A stretch of DNA of 64,000 nt from Flagellimonas marinaquae. GTDB lineage: Bacteria > Bacteroidota > Bacteroidia > Flavobacteriales > Flavobacteriaceae. Numbering within the stretch: the first letter of the stretch is position 1; each line of letters starts with the position of its first letter. The stretch covers positions 771,001-835,000 of the forward strand of contig NZ_CP092415.1 of assembly GCF_023716465.1 (NCBI RefSeq), given 5' to 3'. The position numbers and the translations under genes were made by a program. Under the pieces are notes generated by a model. It saw only the letters and a program-made list of their open reading frames with translations. It did no database searches and was not told where the DNA came from. Below, one piece after another: positions 29,444 to 38,362 of this stretch.

Positions 29444-29608
29444 ATTTAATTAATTAATAATTACTTACTTATTTAAAATCTCGCCAATTATTTGGCAAAA
29501 AAATTGGGTCAAGAAAAACATTCTGTTCTGACCCAGATTTTTTTCTTTCTCCGTTTTTCCCGAACCGTCGTTCGGGACATGTCGTTTCTGCTCGAGGCAG
29601 AAACATTA
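29444..29608 (-). promoter_or_regulatory. structured rpsJ-rplC intergenic RNA with four hairpins
   Basis: The minus-strand RNA can form four hairpins in 165 bases, in order of transcription: GTTTCTGC/GCAGAAAC (29584-29604), CCCGAAC/GTTCGGG (29559-29576), TGGGTCA/TGACCCA (29505-29535, followed by T7), and GCCAA/TTGGC (29483-29496). The third has the form of an intrinsic terminator. The gap separates rpsL-rpsG-fusA-rpsJ from the rplC-rplD genes. A premature-termination or uL4-type control element is inferred, not proven. Confidence 0.55.
29497..29535 (-). terminator. attenuator-like hairpin with U-run inside the operon
   Basis: On the minus strand the perfect 7-bp arms TGGGTCA (29529-29535) and TGACCCA (29505-29511) enclose 17 bases. 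They are followed directly by A and seven Ts (29497-29503). The arms can be extended by GAA/TTC with one bulge. The form is that of an intrinsic terminator, yet essential r-protein genes continue downstream, so partial read-through or control is expected. Confidence 0.6.
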
Positions 29609-29914
29609 TCAGACTTTGATCTCAACCTCGACACCACTTGGAAGCTCGAGCTTCATAAGTGCATCGATGGTTTTTGATGAAGAGCTATATATATCCAATA
29701 GTCTTTTGTATGAACTTAATTGGAACTGCTCTCTCGATTTTTTATTTACGTGAGGGGAACGCAAAACTGTAAATATTTTCTTGCGTGTTGGCAATGGAAT
29801 TGGTCCAGTCACCACAGCCCCTGTTGTTTTTACTGTCTTCACGATCTTTTCAGCAGATTTGTCCACCAAATTGTGATCGTAAGATTTCAATTTTATTCTA
29901 ATTTTTTGACTCAT
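29609..29914 (-). CDS. rpsJ: 30S ribosomal protein S10 (uS10)
   Basis: 101 residues: [62 protein letters not shown]. It is also the NusE partner in transcription antitermination. It starts 12 bases after the fusA stop without a tuf gene between, unlike the proteobacterial order. Confidence 0.97.
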   Translation of the reverse strand: MSQKIRIKLKSYDHNLVDKSAEKIVKTVKTTGAVVTGPIPLPTRKKIFTVLRSPHVNKKSREQFQLSSYKRLLDIYSSSSKTIDALMKLELPSGVEVEIKV

Positions 29915-29926
29915 CTTGCTGAAAAA

Positions 29927-32053
29927 TTAAGCGGTTACTCCTTTAGCAGCTTTTACAACTTCCTCTGCAATATTGGAAGGGGTATCGGCATAGTGTGAAA
30001 ATTCCATTGTTGATGTCGCTCTACCAGAGGACAATGTTCTCAAAGAAGTTACATACCCGAACATTTCGGATAGTGGCACTTCAGCTTTGATAACCTTGGC
30101 ACCGGCCCTGTCGGACATGTTGTTCACTTGACCCCTTCTACGGTTCAAGTCCCCAACAATATCACCCATATTCTCTTCTGGTGTCAACACCTCCAATTTC
30201 ATGATTGGCTCCATTATTACCGCTTTTGCTTTCTTAGCAGCCTCCTTATAACCCAATTTGGCAGCCAATTCAAAAGAAAGCTGATCAGAATCCACCGGGT
30301 GGAACGAACCATCTTTCAGGGTAATTTTCATAGAATCCATTTCGAAACCGGCCAAAGGACCATTTTTCATAGCCTCTTTGAATCCTTTTTCAACCGATGG
30401 CACAAATTCCTTAGGAATGTTACCACCTTTAATTTCGTTCACAAACTCAAGTCCAGATTTTCCTTCCTCGGCAGGTTCCATAGTAAATACGATATCCGCA
30501 AATTTACCACGACCACCTGTTTGTTTCTTATATGTTTCCCTATGATCGGCAGTTCCAGTAATAGCCTCTTTGTACTCTACTTGAGGTTGACCCTGGTTCA
30601 CATCCACCTTGAACTCACGTTTAAGACGGTCGCAAATAATATCCAAGTGAAGCTCGCCCATTCCAGAAATAATGGTCTGACCTGAAGCCTCATCTGTTTT
30701 TACCTGGAATGTTGGATCTTCTTCGGCCAATTTAGCCAAAGCCATACCCAATTTATCAACATCAGCCTTTGTTTTTGGCTCCACCGCGATACCGATTACG
30801 GGATCAGGGAAATCCATACTCTCCAATACTATCGGAGCATTCTCGGCCGACATGGTATCTCCTGTCTTAATATCTTTGAAACCAACAGCTGCACCAATGT
30901 CCCCTGCTTCGATATAATCGATCGAGTTTTGTTTATTGGAGTGCATTTGGTAAATACGGGAAATACGCTCTTTTTTACCTGAACGGTTGTTCAATATATA
31001 AGAACCTGCATCCAAACGACCTGAATACGCTCTAAAGAATGCCAAACGACCAACAAAAGGATCGGTAGCAATTTTAAATGCAAGCGCAGCAAAAGGCTCT
31101 TTTGGATCCGGCTTTCTTGTAACTTCTTTACCTGTATCCGGATTTACACCAACGATATCATCCTTGTCCAATGGCGATGGCAAGTAACGACAAACAGCAT
31201 CCAACAAGAACTGAACACCTTTGTTTTTAAACGAAGAACCACAAACCATAGGAATGATAGCCCTATCCATTACAGCGGCACGCAATGCAGCATGCACTTC
31301 CTCCTCTGTAATAGAATCCTCATCTTCGAAGAATTTCTCCATCAACTCCTCATCATACTCCGCAACAGCCTCAATAAGGGCAGCTCTATACTCTCTTACC
31401 TCTTCCTGCATTTCTGCTGGAATATCAACTACATCAAAGGTAGAACCGAAGTTATCCTCGTGCCAAACAACAGCTCTGTTCTTGGCCAAATCCACGATAC
31501 CTTTAAAATCCGCTTCCTCGCCAATTGGCAATACAATTGGTACAGCATTCGAACCCAACATTTCTCGAACCTGCTTGCACACATTCAAAAAGTTGGAACC
31601 TTGACGGTCCATTTTGTTTACGAATCCAATACGGGGCACTTTGTAATTATCAGCCAATCTCCAGTTGGTTTCCGACTGAGGCTCAACACCATCAACAGCA
31701 CTGAACAAGAAAACCAAACCATCCAACACACGCAAAGAACGGTTCACCTCGACGGTAAAGTCCACGTGTCCGGGAGTATCTATAATATTAAAGTGATAAT
31801 CTTTTGTATCTGGCAAAGTCTGTGCATTCTCCATTGGAAACTTCCAAGTACAAGTCGTAGCTGCAGAAGTAATGGTAATACCCCGCTCCTGCTCTTGCTC
31901 CATCCAGTCCATGGTAGCTGCACCATCGTGCACCTCTCCGATTTTGTGACTCACACCTGTATAGAAAAGAATACGCTCTGTAGTCGTCGTCTTACCTGCG
32001 TCAATGTGTGCCGCAATACCTATGTTCCTTGTATATTTTAAATCTCTTCCCAT
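29927..32053 (-). CDS. fusA: elongation factor G
   Basis: 708 residues, translocation GTPase. G1 [16 protein letters not shown]2 region [13 protein letters not shown]3 [10 protein letters not shown]4 NKMDRQG are intact; domains II to V follow ([20 protein letters not shown] in domain IV). It is preceded by rpsG at eight bases and followed by rpsJ at 12 bases. Confidence 0.98.
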   Translation of the reverse strand: MGRDLKYTRNIGIAAHIDAGKTTTTERILFYTGVSHKIGEVHDGAATMDWMEQEQERGITITSAATTCTWKFPMENAQTLPDTKDYHFNIIDTPGHVDFTVEVNRSLRVLDGLVFLFSAVDGVEPQSETNWRLADNYKVPRIGFVNKMDRQGSNFLNVCKQVREMLGSNAVPIVLPIGEEADFKGIVDLAKNRAVVWHEDNFGSTFDVVDIPAEMQEEVREYRAALIEAVAEYDEELMEKFFEDEDSITEEEVHAALRAAVMDRAIIPMVCGSSFKNKGVQFLLDAVCRYLPSPLDKDDIVGVNPDTGKEVTRKPDPKEPFAALAFKIATDPFVGRLAFFRAYSGRLDAGSYILNNRSGKKERISRIYQMHSNKQNSIDYIEAGDIGAAVGFKDIKTGDTMSAENAPIVLESMDFPDPVIGIAVEPKTKADVDKLGMALAKLAEEDPTFQVKTDEASGQTIISGMGELHLDIICDRLKREFKVDVNQGQPQVEYKEAITGTADHRETYKKQTGGRGKFADIVFTMEPAEEGKSGLEFVNEIKGGNIPKEFVPSVEKGFKEAMKNGPLAGFEMDSMKITLKDGSFHPVDSDQLSFELAAKLGYKEAAKKAKAVIMEPIMKLEVLTPEENMGDIVGDLNRRRGQVNNMSDRAGAKVIKAEVPLSEMFGYVTSLRTLSSGRATSTMEFSHYADTPSNIAEEVVKAAKGVTA

Positions 32054-32061
32054 TGTATTGA

Positions 32062-32538
32062 TTAGAATCTAAAGTGCGAGAATGCTTTATTGGCCTCGGC
32101 CATTTTGTGTGTATCTACTCTCTTTTTCACTGCAGCACCTTCTTCTTTGGCCGCTGCCAAAATCTCGGCCGCTAATTTTTGGGCCATAGATTTTTCATTA
32201 CGTTTTCTAGAAAAACTGATCAACCACTTCATGGCAGTTGAGATTTTTCTATCTGGACGAATTTGCATTGGAATCTGAAATGTAGCACCACCCACTCTTC
32301 TACTTCTAACCTCAACGTGCGGCATTACGTTGGAAAGAGCATCTTTCCAAAGCTCCAACCCTGTTTTTTCCTCGTCCGTATTCTTTTCATCGACTATCTC
32401 AATGGCATCATAAAATATTTTAAATGCAATTGATTTCTTACCATCCCACATCATCATGTTAACAAAACGCGTAACAAGTTGATCGTTAAATTTTGGATCT
32501 GGTAATAACGGTCTCTTTTTTGCCTGCTTTTTTCTCAT
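32062..32538 (-). CDS. rpsG: 30S ribosomal protein S7 (uS7)
   Basis: 158 residues: [68 protein letters not shown]. It is a primary binder of the 16S 3' major domain. It is located between rpsL and fusA in the str part. Confidence 0.97.
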   Translation of the reverse strand: MRKKQAKKRPLLPDPKFNDQLVTRFVNMMMWDGKKSIAFKIFYDAIEIVDEKNTDEEKTGLELWKDALSNVMPHVEVRSRRVGGATFQIPMQIRPDRKISTAMKWLISFSRKRNEKSMAQKLAAEILAAAKEEGAAVKKRVDTHKMAEANKAFSHFRF

Positions 32539-32557
32539 CGCTTCTTCTTAAAAATGA

Positions 32558-32932
32558 TTAATTTTTAGGGCGCTTTGCACCATACTTAGATCGTCGCTGA
32601 GTTCTACCTGCAACACCTGCAGTATCCAGCGCACCCCTAACGATATGATAACGCACACCAGGCAAATCCTTTACTCTCCCACCTCTAACCAATACTATCG
32701 AGTGCTCCTGGAGGTTGTGGCCTTCTCCGGGGATGTATGCGTTGACCTCTTTACCGTTAGTCAACCTCACCCTTGCAACTTTACGCATTGCAGAGTTAGG
32801 TTTTTTTGGTGTAGTAGTGTAAACACGCGTACAAACCCCTCTTCTTTGAGGACACGAATCCAAAGCAGCCGATTTACTCTTCTTGGTAATTGTGGCCCTT
32901 CCTTTTCGTACTAATTGTGAAATTGTTGGCAT
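32558..32932 (-). CDS. rpsL: 30S ribosomal protein S12 (uS12)
   Basis: 124 residues from the ATG at 32932 ([20 protein letters not shown]). An upstream in-frame start would run through the promoter. The streptomycin-contact segments read [12 protein letters not shown] and [11 protein letters not shown], with Lys at the positions changed in resistant mutants, so a sensitive allele is expected. It is the first gene of the whole str-S10-spc-alpha block. Confidence 0.97.
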   Translation of the reverse strand: MPTISQLVRKGRATITKKSKSAALDSCPQRRGVCTRVYTTTPKKPNSAMRKVARVRLTNGKEVNAYIPGEGHNLQEHSIVLVRGGRVKDLPGVRYHIVRGALDTAGVAGRTQRRSKYGAKRPKN

Positions 32933-32956
32933 TAAATTTCTTTTAAAACTAAATAA

Positions 32957-32971
32957 CCCTCTTTTTGAGGG
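32957..32971 (-). other. hairpin at the predicted 5' end of the rpsL transcript
   Basis: CCCTC (32957-32961) and GAGGG (32967-32971) enclose five bases. The predicted transcription start, about seven bases past the -7 element, falls at the edge of this stem, so the mRNA would begin with it. A role in mRNA stability or initiation control is inference. Confidence 0.4.
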
Positions 32972-32974
32972 CTG

Positions 32975-33005
32975 CAAATGTAATGATAATTCCCAATAAT
33001 TCAAA
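32975..33005 (-). promoter_or_regulatory. consensus promoter of the ribosomal super-operon
   Basis: On the minus strand, TTTG (33002-33005), exactly 19 bases, then TACATTTG (32975-32982). This is a full match to the Bacteroidetes sigma-A pattern TTTG-N19-TAnnTTTG. The leader to the rpsL ATG is about 35 bases. Confidence 0.85.
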
Positions 33006-33458
33006 TCCATACCGATTTAATTTTCATCTTAACAGAAAAAAGTTGTGTACCCATTAAACCAATAGAGTCAACATGGAACCACAACAGCAAAATATCACTA
33101 CCAAACAAAGTGTTTTCATTTGTTTTTTTACCACTCATATATATTAAGGTATACGATAAATTTCAAATCTGTTTATGTTAACATTTCTATAACATATTTC
33201 GTTAACATTATTTTTGATTTTACTTCAATCCAATCAAAATACAGTTGATTTAAATATACCGTCCCTTTTTTATGTTAAATCATGTTTATTATGCATTATA
33301 TAATCATTTTACTTAATTTTTATACATCTATTAATCATACTCAATGATTTTATTGTTATCTAAATTAAATCCATATTCTTAAATATTTTATAAAATTATT
33401 TTGGATTATTAACATGAAATTAAGATTTTAGCGATCAGCTAATTCAAATAATTTAACA
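33006..33458. other. AT-rich intergenic region before susC
   Basis: No gene is seen. The very AT-rich stretch holds two copies of GTTAACATT (33177-33185 and 33201-33209), 24 bases apart start to start. A -7-like TATTTTTG (33209-33216) overlaps the end of the second copy. If it is used, the susC leader would be about 235 bases. A second, weaker candidate (TATTTTGG, 33397-33404) lies closer to the gene. Confidence 0.5.
33177..33216 (+). promoter_or_regulatory. candidate susC promoter with paired GTTAACATT sites
   Basis: The two direct repeats GTTAACATT each contain the palindrome GTTAAC, and the second abuts TATTTTTG, a TAnnTTTG match. This layout suggests an operator next to a promoter. The -33 region is only T-rich (TTTC). 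No regulator gene lies beside the locus. Confidence 0.35.
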
Positions 33459-36400
33459 ATGAGAACAAAACTTAATGGATTGTTAACGCTATTATTGGCG
33501 TTTGTTGTGCATATATCCTATGCGCAGGACAAGACGATTACAGGTACGGTTACGGATGGCGATGGCCTCCCGCTGCCTGGGGTCAACATTGTCGTTGAAG
33601 GGACCTCCACGGGTACCCAAACGGATTTTGATGGGAACTATGCCATCAGCGCAAGTGAAGGCCAAACACTTCTCTTTACCTACATTGGCCAGAGACCCGC
33701 AACCAGAACTGTTGGCGCATCCAGCGTAATAAACGTTCAGATGGAGGCGGACACTCAAGCGCTCGAGGAAGTTATTGTTACCGCACAAGGTATCAAGAAA
33801 GAAAAGCAGGCTCTAGGTTATGCGGTTTCCGAAGTAGGAAACGAGCAATTGGAGCAGCGTGCCGAGGGTGATGTCGGACGTATTCTGACAGGTAAGGCCT
33901 CCGGGGTAAACATTACTTCCCAAAGTGGTCTTTCAGGATCTGGTACAAGTATTATTATTCGTGGTTTAAGCACATTTAGTGGAAGTAACCAGCCATTGTT
34001 CATTGTTGATGGTGTACCTTTCGATAGCGGAACCAACAGTGTTGGGTCGATTGATGGGAACTCCGGTGACGACTTTATAGATGGCAACAACGGCTCCAGC
34101 CGTTTCTTGGATTTGGACCCGAACAATATTGAAAGTGTAAACGTACTTAAAGGTCTTGCTGCAGCAACATTATATGGTACGGCAGGGCGTAATGGGGTAA
34201 TCTTGATTACCACTAAAAACGGTGCTGCTGGAACTGCGGCCAAGAAAAATGAGATTACCGTTTCCAGCTCTATTTTCTTCAACGAGATTGCTTCGTTGCC
34301 CGATTACCAAGATCAGTACGGTAACGGATTCGACCAAAACTTTGGATGGTTCTTTAGTAACTGGGGGCCAAGTTTTGATAGAGGTGGAATCGCTGGATGG
34401 GGAGCTCAATCCTCAATTGATGACAATGGAACATTGGCTCACCCTTATTCAACTTCTACATCTGCAATCCAAGCAGCGTTTCCAGAATTTCAAGGCGCCC
34501 GTTACGATTGGAAACCTTATGATAGCGTTGAAAAATTCTTTAGAACCGGGGTAGTTCAAACTAACTCTGTAAACGTTCGTGGAGCTTCGACCGACGGAAA
34601 AGTATCCTACAACGCTAACTTTGGGCATCTGGACGATCAAGGTTTTACCCCTGGCAACCAATTGAAAAGATATACCATAGGAATGGGGGGCAGAGCAGAA
34701 CTATCAAACAAATTTACCATCTCAGGAACATTGAACTATGCCAAAACGGATTTTGAGACACCTCCTGTTGCTGCAAGTACAGGTAACAGTGTATTCGGTA
34801 CAGGTTCTTCCATATTCGCAAACTTGTTCTACACTCCCCGAAGTGTAGATATCCAAGGATTGCCTTTCGAGAACCCAATTAATGGATCCAGCGTTTACTA
34901 TCGTCAAAATAATAGTATACAACACCCATTGTGGACAGTAAAGAATACAAAAAACCAACAGGTTACCAATCGTATTTTCGGTAATGCTGCAATGTCGTAC
35001 AATATTAACGACAACTTGAATTTAACTTATAGATTCGGGCTAGATGCATACAGTGAAAACAATACCAACTATCAAAACAAAGGTGGTGTTGGTGGTAGTG
35101 TCGCTACACAAAGTGGAATACTGCAAACTTGGAACAACACCAATACCATTAACGACCACAACCTTATACTAACTGGCCAATATGAACTATCTGAAAAAGT
35201 AGGATTCAGCTTTAATGCAGGTGCCACAACAAGGAGAGAAGTTTTTGACCAGAACGGTGTAGCTAGTTCCGGCCAACAGGTATTTGGCGTTCTTAGACAC
35301 TTCAACTTTGCACTTCAAGATGAGATTCAGTTCTTCCAAGAGAGGAATATTGCAGGCGCATATGGCCAGTTGGATTTCGATTATGACAGAATGGTGTACT
35401 TAACCTTGGCAGGAAGGAACGATTGGGTATCCAACCTAGCAAGAGAAAATCGTTCTATATTCTATCCATCCGCGAGTGTTTCTGTGATTCCTACCAAAAT
35501 ATTCCCAGGGTTACAAACACCAGGAGGAGTTAATTACCTTAAACTTAGAGCTGGTTACGGAACTTCGGCAAACTTCCCGACAGGATATCCAGTGGCGTCC
35601 ACGCTAAACCTGAACACCCAGTCATTCCAAGATGGATCTGGTGTTGATGTAGTGGGCAACACAAGTGCCAATCTTTTGGGTAATCCAAATTTGAAGCCCG
35701 AGCTTTTATCTGAGATCGAAGTAGGTATGGAATCAAGGTTCTTTAACAGCCGTTTAACGCTGGATGTATCTTACTACAGTAGAACAACCGAAGATTTGAT
35801 CATCGATAGACCACTTGATCCATCTACAGGTTATACTTCCACACAAACAAACATTGGTGAGATCAAATCCGATGGTTGGGAAATTGACTTGGGAGCGGAT
35901 ATCTTCCGTAACGATGGCGATGGGTTCAACTGGAACATCAATGCCAACTGGACAACTTACGACTCCGAAGTTACCGACCTTGGTCTTGATACCGATATTG
36001 TTGTATATGCCGGGTTCAGTAACCTGGGTAATGCAGCCATCGTAGGAGAACAATTAGGTGTAATCGTTGGTAGTAGGATCGGCAGGACCGAAAGCGGAGA
36101 GTTTTTGGTAAATTCTGCTGGTGATTATGTAGTTGAGGAAGGTACTTTTGTAATTGGCAATCCAAACCCGGACTGGCAATTTAACGTAGCAAACACATTG
36201 AGATTTAAAAATTTCTCTTTGAATTTCTTGGTAAACTACACCCACGGCGGGGACATATACAGTCGTACTGTTTCTACCCTTTTGGGTAGAGGTCTGACCA
36301 CGGATACAGAAGATCGTTTGAACACGTTCATCCTTCCAGGTGCTTTAGCGGACGGCACTCCTAACACAAGACAGATCAACAACTCAACATTCTACTTCAA

Positions 36401-36695
36401 CAACGTTCTATTTGGACCGGATGAATTAGGTATTTACGATGCTTCGACCATCAGACTTCAGGAGTTGGGATTAACTTATGCCCTACCAAGTAAATTTTTG
36501 GACAAAACTCCTTTCGGAAGCTTGAGCTTCACGGTATCAGGACAGAACCTATGGTATAAAGCCATCAACATGCCCGATGGAACAAACTTTGATCCAAACG
36601 TTGCGGGTGTAGGTGTTGGTAACGGTGCTGGTTTTGATTACCTAAATGGACCTAGTTCTAGAAGATACGGTTTGAGCGTTAAAGCATCATTTTAA
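33459..36695 (+). CDS. SusC/RagA family TonB-linked outer-membrane transporter
   Basis: 1078 residues. Signal peptide MRTKLNGLLTLLLAFVVHISYA; then a carboxypeptidase-regulatory-like domain (about residues 24-105: TITGTVTDGDGLPLPGVNIVVEG). The TonB-box region EEVIVTAQG is followed by the plug (LTGKASGVNITSQSGLSGSG, IIIRG, FIVDGVPFD, VLKGLAAATLYGTAGRNGVILITTK) and the 22-strand barrel, ending VKASF with C-terminal Phe. With the SusD protein behind it, it forms an energised uptake complex for glycans or peptides; the substrate cannot be read, because no hydrolase is linked. Confidence 0.95.
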   Translation: MRTKLNGLLTLLLAFVVHISYAQDKTITGTVTDGDGLPLPGVNIVVEGTSTGTQTDFDGNYAISASEGQTLLFTYIGQRPATRTVGASSVINVQMEADTQALEEVIVTAQGIKKEKQALGYAVSEVGNEQLEQRAEGDVGRILTGKASGVNITSQSGLSGSGTSIIIRGLSTFSGSNQPLFIVDGVPFDSGTNSVGSIDGNSGDDFIDGNNGSSRFLDLDPNNIESVNVLKGLAAATLYGTAGRNGVILITTKNGAAGTAAKKNEITVSSSIFFNEIASLPDYQDQYGNGFDQNFGWFFSNWGPSFDRGGIAGWGAQSSIDDNGTLAHPYSTSTSAIQAAFPEFQGARYDWKPYDSVEKFFRTGVVQTNSVNVRGASTDGKVSYNANFGHLDDQGFTPGNQLKRYTIGMGGRAELSNKFTISGTLNYAKTDFETPPVAASTGNSVFGTGSSIFANLFYTPRSVDIQGLPFENPINGSSVYYRQNNSIQHPLWTVKNTKNQQVTNRIFGNAAMSYNINDNLNLTYRFGLDAYSENNTNYQNKGGVGGSVATQSGILQTWNNTNTINDHNLILTGQYELSEKVGFSFNAGATTRREVFDQNGVASSGQQVFGVLRHFNFALQDEIQFFQERNIAGAYGQLDFDYDRMVYLTLAGRNDWVSNLARENRSIFYPSASVSVIPTKIFPGLQTPGGVNYLKLRAGYGTSANFPTGYPVASTLNLNTQSFQDGSGVDVVGNTSANLLGNPNLKPELLSEIEVGMESRFFNSRLTLDVSYYSRTTEDLIIDRPLDPSTGYTSTQTNIGEIKSDGWEIDLGADIFRNDGDGFNWNINANWTTYDSEVTDLGLDTDIVVYAGFSNLGNAAIVGEQLGVIVGSRIGRTESGEFLVNSAGDYVVEEGTFVIGNPNPDWQFNVANTLRFKNFSLNFLVNYTHGGDIYSRTVSTLLGRGLTTDTEDRLNTFILPGALADGTPNTRQINNSTFYFNNVLFGPDELGIYDASTIRLQELGLTYALPSKFLDKTPFGSLSFTVSGQNLWYKAINMPDGTNFDPNVAGVGVGNGAGFDYLNGPSSRRYGLSVKASF

Positions 36696-36713
36696 TTAGA
36701 AAAAAATTGAATC

Positions 36714-38351
36714 ATGAAAAAAATAACAAAATACTTTGGTTTTGCTCTAATGACCGCCACATTGCTCTTCTCGTGTGAGACAGTAGAATTGGACATTAGT
36801 GAAAACCCTAATCAACTCACCCCGAGTCAGGCGAATCCTGATTTCTATTTGAACGCCCTTCAAGAAACTTTTGCTCGTGTAGTGGAGGAACTTGGCGAGA
36901 ATGGTGCAGAGGTGACAAGAATAGAGAATATGAATGGTAGAAATTACCAGAACAACTATTCTCCATCATCTTTCGATACGGCTTGGGAAAGAGCGTATCA
37001 AGAGGTAATAAAGAACATTCGCGACATGAATGTTCTGGCCGAAGAAGCTGAATTGACCTACCATATTGGAATGGGCCAATTCATAGAGGCTTACACAATT
37101 ACCCTTTTGGTGGATTATTTTGGAGATGTACCTTATACAGAGGCCATCGCAGCTCCAGAGATCCTTAATCCACAAGTTGATGGCGGAGCAGATATTTATG
37201 CAGCTGCATTGGCCTTGGTAGACCAAGCCATTTCTAGCTTCAATGCGACACCATCTGCATTGCCTCAATACGATTTCTTTTATGACGGGGATGCCAGCCA
37301 ATGGATCAAGGCCTGTAACACTTTAAAATTAAGGTTACACCTAAATCTAGGCAACACAGCTGCATTCAACTCAATAATCAGTAGTGGAAATTACATTCAA
37401 AGTACAGAAGACGACCTACAATTCCAGTGGGGCGCCAACCAGGTACAACCAGATACAAGGCATCCAAACTATTCGCAAAACTACTCCAACGAAGGTGGTG
37501 GCGACTATGCTTCTATTTGGTTGATGGATATGATGGATACAACAGGTGACCCTAGGATCAGATATTACTTCTATCGTCAGAGCGAAACTGTACCTGGTGC
37601 TCCAGGTGTAGCCCCTAACGAAGAAACCTTGGCATGTTCCCTTACCAGTGCACCTGCACATTATGTAAATGGAGGATACCCATACTGTTCTTTGCCTAAT
37701 GGCTACTGGGGAAGAAATCACGGTAACGATGAAGGTATTCCACCAGATGGTCTTTTAAGGACTTCTCCCGGTGTTTACCCACAAGCAGGTAAGTATGATG
37801 ACAGTACGTTCTCTGAAATTTCATTAGTTACAGGTGGACAAGGGGCAGGTGTAACACCAATGCTTTTGGCCTCTACGGTTGACTTTTGGAGAGCTGAGTT
37901 GGCCATGGCAACAAGCCCAGAGGCAGCAAGACCGTTTATGATTTCCGGTATCGAAAAATCTATCGCCAAGGTTCAAACCTTTGGTAGCTTAGACCCAGAT
38001 GCCGACCTTTCTGTTGGCCCAACCGCACTCGAGATCAACGACTTTGTTTTGAACAGAGGAGCTGCTTTCGATGAAGCAGAGGGAACCGACAAATGGAACG
38101 TATTGGCGGAACAATTCTTTACTGCATTAAAAGGAAACGGCCATGATGCCTATAACTTTTATAGAAGAACAGGATTCCCTGATAACCTTGAGCCAAACAT
38201 AGAGCCAGATCCAGGAGCATTCATCCGATCTTTCTTCTATCCTGCAAATGCTGCTAGTAACAATCAGTTTATAGTACAGAAATCAGGTGTTGCGAGCCAA
38301 GTATTCTGGGATACAAACCCTGCATCTCCAGCATTTCCACCTGCTAACTAA
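36714..38351 (+). CDS. SusD/RagB family surface lipoprotein
   Basis: 545 residues. A lipoprotein signal ends at the lipobox LLFSC (Cys about residue 21) followed by ETVELD, so it is lipidated and likely surface-exposed. The early part, NPNQLTPSQANPDFYLNALQETFA, and the TPR-like helical segments (AYTITLLVDYFGDVPYTEA, WIKACNTLKLRLHLNL) mark the SusD-like group often called SusD-like_2. It caps the SusC barrel and captures substrate. It starts 18 bases after the susC stop. Confidence 0.93.
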   Translation: MKKITKYFGFALMTATLLFSCETVELDISENPNQLTPSQANPDFYLNALQETFARVVEELGENGAEVTRIENMNGRNYQNNYSPSSFDTAWERAYQEVIKNIRDMNVLAEEAELTYHIGMGQFIEAYTITLLVDYFGDVPYTEAIAAPEILNPQVDGGADIYAAALALVDQAISSFNATPSALPQYDFFYDGDASQWIKACNTLKLRLHLNLGNTAAFNSIISSGNYIQSTEDDLQFQWGANQVQPDTRHPNYSQNYSNEGGGDYASIWLMDMMDTTGDPRIRYYFYRQSETVPGAPGVAPNEETLACSLTSAPAHYVNGGYPYCSLPNGYWGRNHGNDEGIPPDGLLRTSPGVYPQAGKYDDSTFSEISLVTGGQGAGVTPMLLASTVDFWRAELAMATSPEAARPFMISGIEKSIAKVQTFGSLDPDADLSVGPTALEINDFVLNRGAAFDEAEGTDKWNVLAEQFFTALKGNGHDAYNFYRRTGFPDNLEPNIEPDPGAFIRSFFYPANAASNNQFIVQKSGVASQVFWDTNPASPAFPPAN

Positions 38352-38362
38352 AAAAAATAACG

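Noticed and set aside
29914..29927. Missing tuf between fusA and rpsJ as a deletion
   Set aside because: A direct fusA-rpsJ junction with short spacing is normal in Bacteroidetes, where tuf lies elsewhere; not a lesion.
31292..32041. 249-codon open frame on + across fusA
   Set aside because: Antisense to the strongly conserved GTPase domain of EF-G; Cys/His/Ser-rich shadow composition and no family resemblance.
32558..32932. Possible streptomycin-resistance allele of rpsL
   Set aside because: Both key lysines (in PKKPNS and RVKDLPG) are present, the sensitive type.
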